From assembly GCA_002793635.1 (NCBI GenBank), contig PFEM01000033.1, positions 1 through 6,141 on the forward strand: a DNA stretch of 6,141 bases, given 5' to 3'. Positions 4,553-6,141 of this stretch are shown in pieces. The stretch is from Candidatus Shapirobacteria bacterium CG10_big_fil_rev_8_21_14_0_10_48_15. GTDB taxonomy: Bacteria > Patescibacteriota > Microgenomatia > PFEM01. Each line of letters opens with the position of its first letter. The stretch's first letter is position 1. A program made the position numbers and the translations under genes. The notes beneath the pieces were generated by a model that was not told the origin of the DNA, did not search any database, and saw only the letters and a program-made list of their open reading frames with translations.

Positions 4553-6103
4553 CTATTTCTCCGGTACCCGCAGACGGTACTGCAAGGCTTCGGCGACGTG
4601 GCTGTGATCAATTTTTTCGTTGTCCGCCAGGTCAGCGATGGTCCGGCTGACTTTAATCAGCCGAAAAAAAGCACGAGTGGAAAGGTGATAGCTGTTCATG
4701 GCCTGTTTAAGCAGTTGATAGGCCGGATCGGACAAGACGCAAAATTTTTCAATGTGCTTGTTTTTCATCTCGGCGTTGGTGTGGAGTGGCAGTTTGGCAA
4801 AGCGTTTAGTTTGCCGGCGGCGGGCCACCAGCACCCGCTTTTTGATTTGTTTTGAGCTTTCCGCTCGGGGTGGTTTAGTTTGCGAACTGATTCGGTTAGG
4901 GATGATTCTTTCCACCGGCACGGCCGGCACGTTGATGTGCAGGTCAATGCGATCGAGCAAGGGACCGGACAGCCGGCTTTGATAATTTTGAATTTGGCGG
5001 GGGGTGCAATGGCACTCTTTTTGGGGATCGGTCAAAAAACCGCACGGGCAGGGGTTGGCGGCGGCAATTAAAGTAAACTGGGCCGGGAAGGTGACGGAGC
5101 CGCTGGCGCGGGAGAGACTGACCGTGCCGTCCTCGAGGGGCTGGCGCAACGCTTCCAAATCACTGCGGGAAAACTCCGGCAGCTCATCCAAAAAAAGCAC
5201 GCCGCAATGGGCGAGGGAAATTTCGCCGGGATGGGGCGGGGCCCCGCCGCCGATCAAGCCAGCGCGGGTGGCGGTGTGGTGGATGGCCCGAAACGGCCGT
5301 TTGGTAATCAGTGAGCCGCCGGGCGGAATATTGCCGGTAACCGAATAAATTTTGGTGACTTCCAAACTTTCTTGGTCATTAAGATCCGGCAAAATGCCCG
5401 GTAAGGCTCTGGCGAGCATGGTTTTGCCCGACCCGGGCGGTCCCTGCATCAACAGGTTGTGACCCCCGGCCGCCGCAATCTCCAGCGCTCTTTTAGCCTG
5501 GTCCTGACCCAGAATTTCGCGGAAATCAAACTCCGCTTCCAAGCTAGATTGGGGTTTGGCGCGGTCAGCGGGTGAGAGTTTTTGAATCGGTTCCGTTTGC
5601 AGCAAATGAGCCAGCAGCTGCTGAAGATGTTTGACCGGATAAATATTAACTTTTTTAATCACCGCGGCTTCGTTGGCCGAAAGGGCCGGGACAAACAGAT
5701 TTTTGACCTGCAATGCTCCGGCCGCCAGGGCGAGTAAAAAGACGCCTTTGGTGTGGCGTAAGCTGCCGTCCAAAGAGAGCTCACCGTAAAAAAAGGATTT
5801 TTCTGCCGGCAGTCGGGTTAGCCCCAGCGAGTTTAAAATGCCGATGGCGATCGGCAGATCATAGCAGGAGCCTTCTTTGGGGATGTCCGCCGGCGCCAGG
5901 TTGACGATGATTTTGGCTTCGGGAAAATCAATACCGGAGTTGACCAGGGCGGTGCGCACTCTTTCTTTGGCTTCTTCCACGGCCTTGTTGGGCAAGCCGA
6001 TGATGCTAAAGCCCGGAAAGCCTTTTTTGGCAACGTTGACTTCTACCTCGACAGGGATTGTTTCCAAACCAAAGTGGGCGGCCGATAAAACTTTGGTAAG
6101 CAC
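4553..6103 (-). CDS. comM: ComM / YifB family Mg-chelatase-like AAA+ ATPase
   Basis: This 516-residue protein is a full-length ComM (YifB), an AAA+ ring helicase that promotes branch migration when transformed DNA is integrated. Residues about 1-165 form the N-terminal domain with the Lon-protease/S5-like fold (FSIIGLPNKAVEEAKERVR 32-50, KEGSCYDLPIAIGIL 76-90). The Mg-chelatase AAA+ core spans about 190-395, with Walker A GPPGSGKT (221-228), Walker B GVLFLDELPEF (301-311) and SRLSGPLLDRIDLHI (376-390). Cys352, Cys354, Cys364 and Cys366 (PCPCG ... ECHC) form the probable zinc site typical of ComM. The C-terminal domain ends with LSTRAFFRLIKVSRTIADLA (474-493). The start is GTG at 6103: 'MLTKVLSAAHFGLE' matches the family's usual N-terminus, and no Shine-Dalgarno precedes it. 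yraN and dprA follow on the same strand with gaps of 93 and 67 bp. Mg-chelatase annotation would be misleading because no partner subunits or tetrapyrrole genes are nearby. Confidence 0.96.
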   Translation of the reverse strand: MLTKVLSAAHFGLETIPVEVEVNVAKKGFPGFSIIGLPNKAVEEAKERVRTALVNSGIDFPEAKIIVNLAPADIPKEGSCYDLPIAIGILNSLGLTRLPAEKSFFYGELSLDGSLRHTKGVFLLALAAGALQVKNLFVPALSANEAAVIKKVNIYPVKHLQQLLAHLLQTEPIQKLSPADRAKPQSSLEAEFDFREILGQDQAKRALEIAAAGGHNLLMQGPPGSGKTMLARALPGILPDLNDQESLEVTKIYSVTGNIPPGGSLITKRPFRAIHHTATRAGLIGGGAPPHPGEISLAHCGVLFLDELPEFSRSDLEALRQPLEDGTVSLSRASGSVTFPAQFTLIAAANPCPCGFLTDPQKECHCTPRQIQNYQSRLSGPLLDRIDLHINVPAVPVERIIPNRISSQTKPPRAESSKQIKKRVLVARRRQTKRFAKLPLHTNAEMKNKHIEKFCVLSDPAYQLLKQAMNSYHLSTRAFFRLIKVSRTIADLADNEKIDHSHVAEALQYRLRVPEK

Positions 6104-6109
6104 GGAATC

Positions 6110-6139
6110 AGTTTAGAATTTTTGTTGGTTTAATGTCAA
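6110..6139 (-). promoter_or_regulatory. Promoter for comM, predicting a leaderless mRNA
   Basis: On the - strand, a perfect TTGACA -35 (6134-6139) is followed after 18 bases by TAAACT (6110-6115), a 4 of 6 match to the -10 consensus. The expected start point, about seven bases further, falls on the GTG start codon at 6103. No Shine-Dalgarno-like sequence lies between them. This would drive comM and probably the whole comM-yraN-dprA group. Confidence 0.65.
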
Positions 6140-6141
6140 AC

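Noticed and set aside
5235..5248. Perfect 14-bp palindrome GGCGGGGCCCCGCC inside comM
   Set aside because: It encodes the conserved GGGAPP segment of ComM (residues 285-290), so the symmetry follows from glycine and proline codons facing each other rather than from a regulatory site.
4553..6103. Magnesium chelatase subunit for chlorophyll or cobalamin synthesis
   Set aside because: Length, the N-terminal S5-like domain, the PCPCG...CHC cysteines and the C-terminal LSTRAFFRLIKVSRTIADLA are all ComM/YifB features, and no tetrapyrrole genes are nearby.

Overview
This window holds five complete, well-conserved bacterial genes with very little space between them. Two are on the + strand: an L,D-transpeptidase (YkuD fold), then the ATP-dependent protease Lon. 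Three are on the - strand: comM (YifB, Mg-chelatase-like AAA+ helicase), yraN (UPF0102, nuclease-like fold) and dprA (DNA processing/RecA loader). The two groups converge, and the 3' ends of lon and dprA overlap by 40 bp. I see no tRNA, rRNA, CRISPR array, insertion sequence, transposase or phage gene. All proteins are full length, with intact catalytic motifs and no frameshift.

The organism is bacterial, with GC content near the middle of the range inside genes and short spacers that are sharply AT-rich (1-105 and 4021-4087). Shine-Dalgarno sequences are weak or absent before most starts, gene packing is tight, and the transpeptidase is a small membrane-anchored YkuD protein. Together these suggest a Candidate Phyla Radiation (Patescibacteria) genome or a similarly streamlined lineage. 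This is inference; no marker gene in the window settles it. TGA is used only as a stop.

Layout: 1-105 is an AT-rich leader with an inverted repeat and a possible promoter. The YkuD transpeptidase is at 106-783. The 40-bp gap 784-823 carries a lon promoter overlaid by a 27-bp palindrome matching the CIRCE operator of the heat-shock repressor HrcA. lon is at 824-3163. dprA (3124-4020), a 67-bp AT-rich spacer, yraN (4088-4459) and a 93-bp spacer with a GC-rich palindromic repeat follow. comM (4553-6103) has its own promoter at the right edge.

Functionally, comM-yraN-dprA looks like one DNA-uptake/recombination operon read right to left. DprA loads RecA on incoming single strands, ComM extends branch migration during integration, and YraN is a conserved companion of unproven activity. 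Lon is protein quality control under probable heat-shock control, and the YkuD enzyme remodels peptidoglycan. The most informative non-coding signals are the CIRCE-like operator on lon and promoter geometry that predicts leaderless mRNAs for lon, comM and perhaps ykuD. I found no clearly undescribed multi-gene system.
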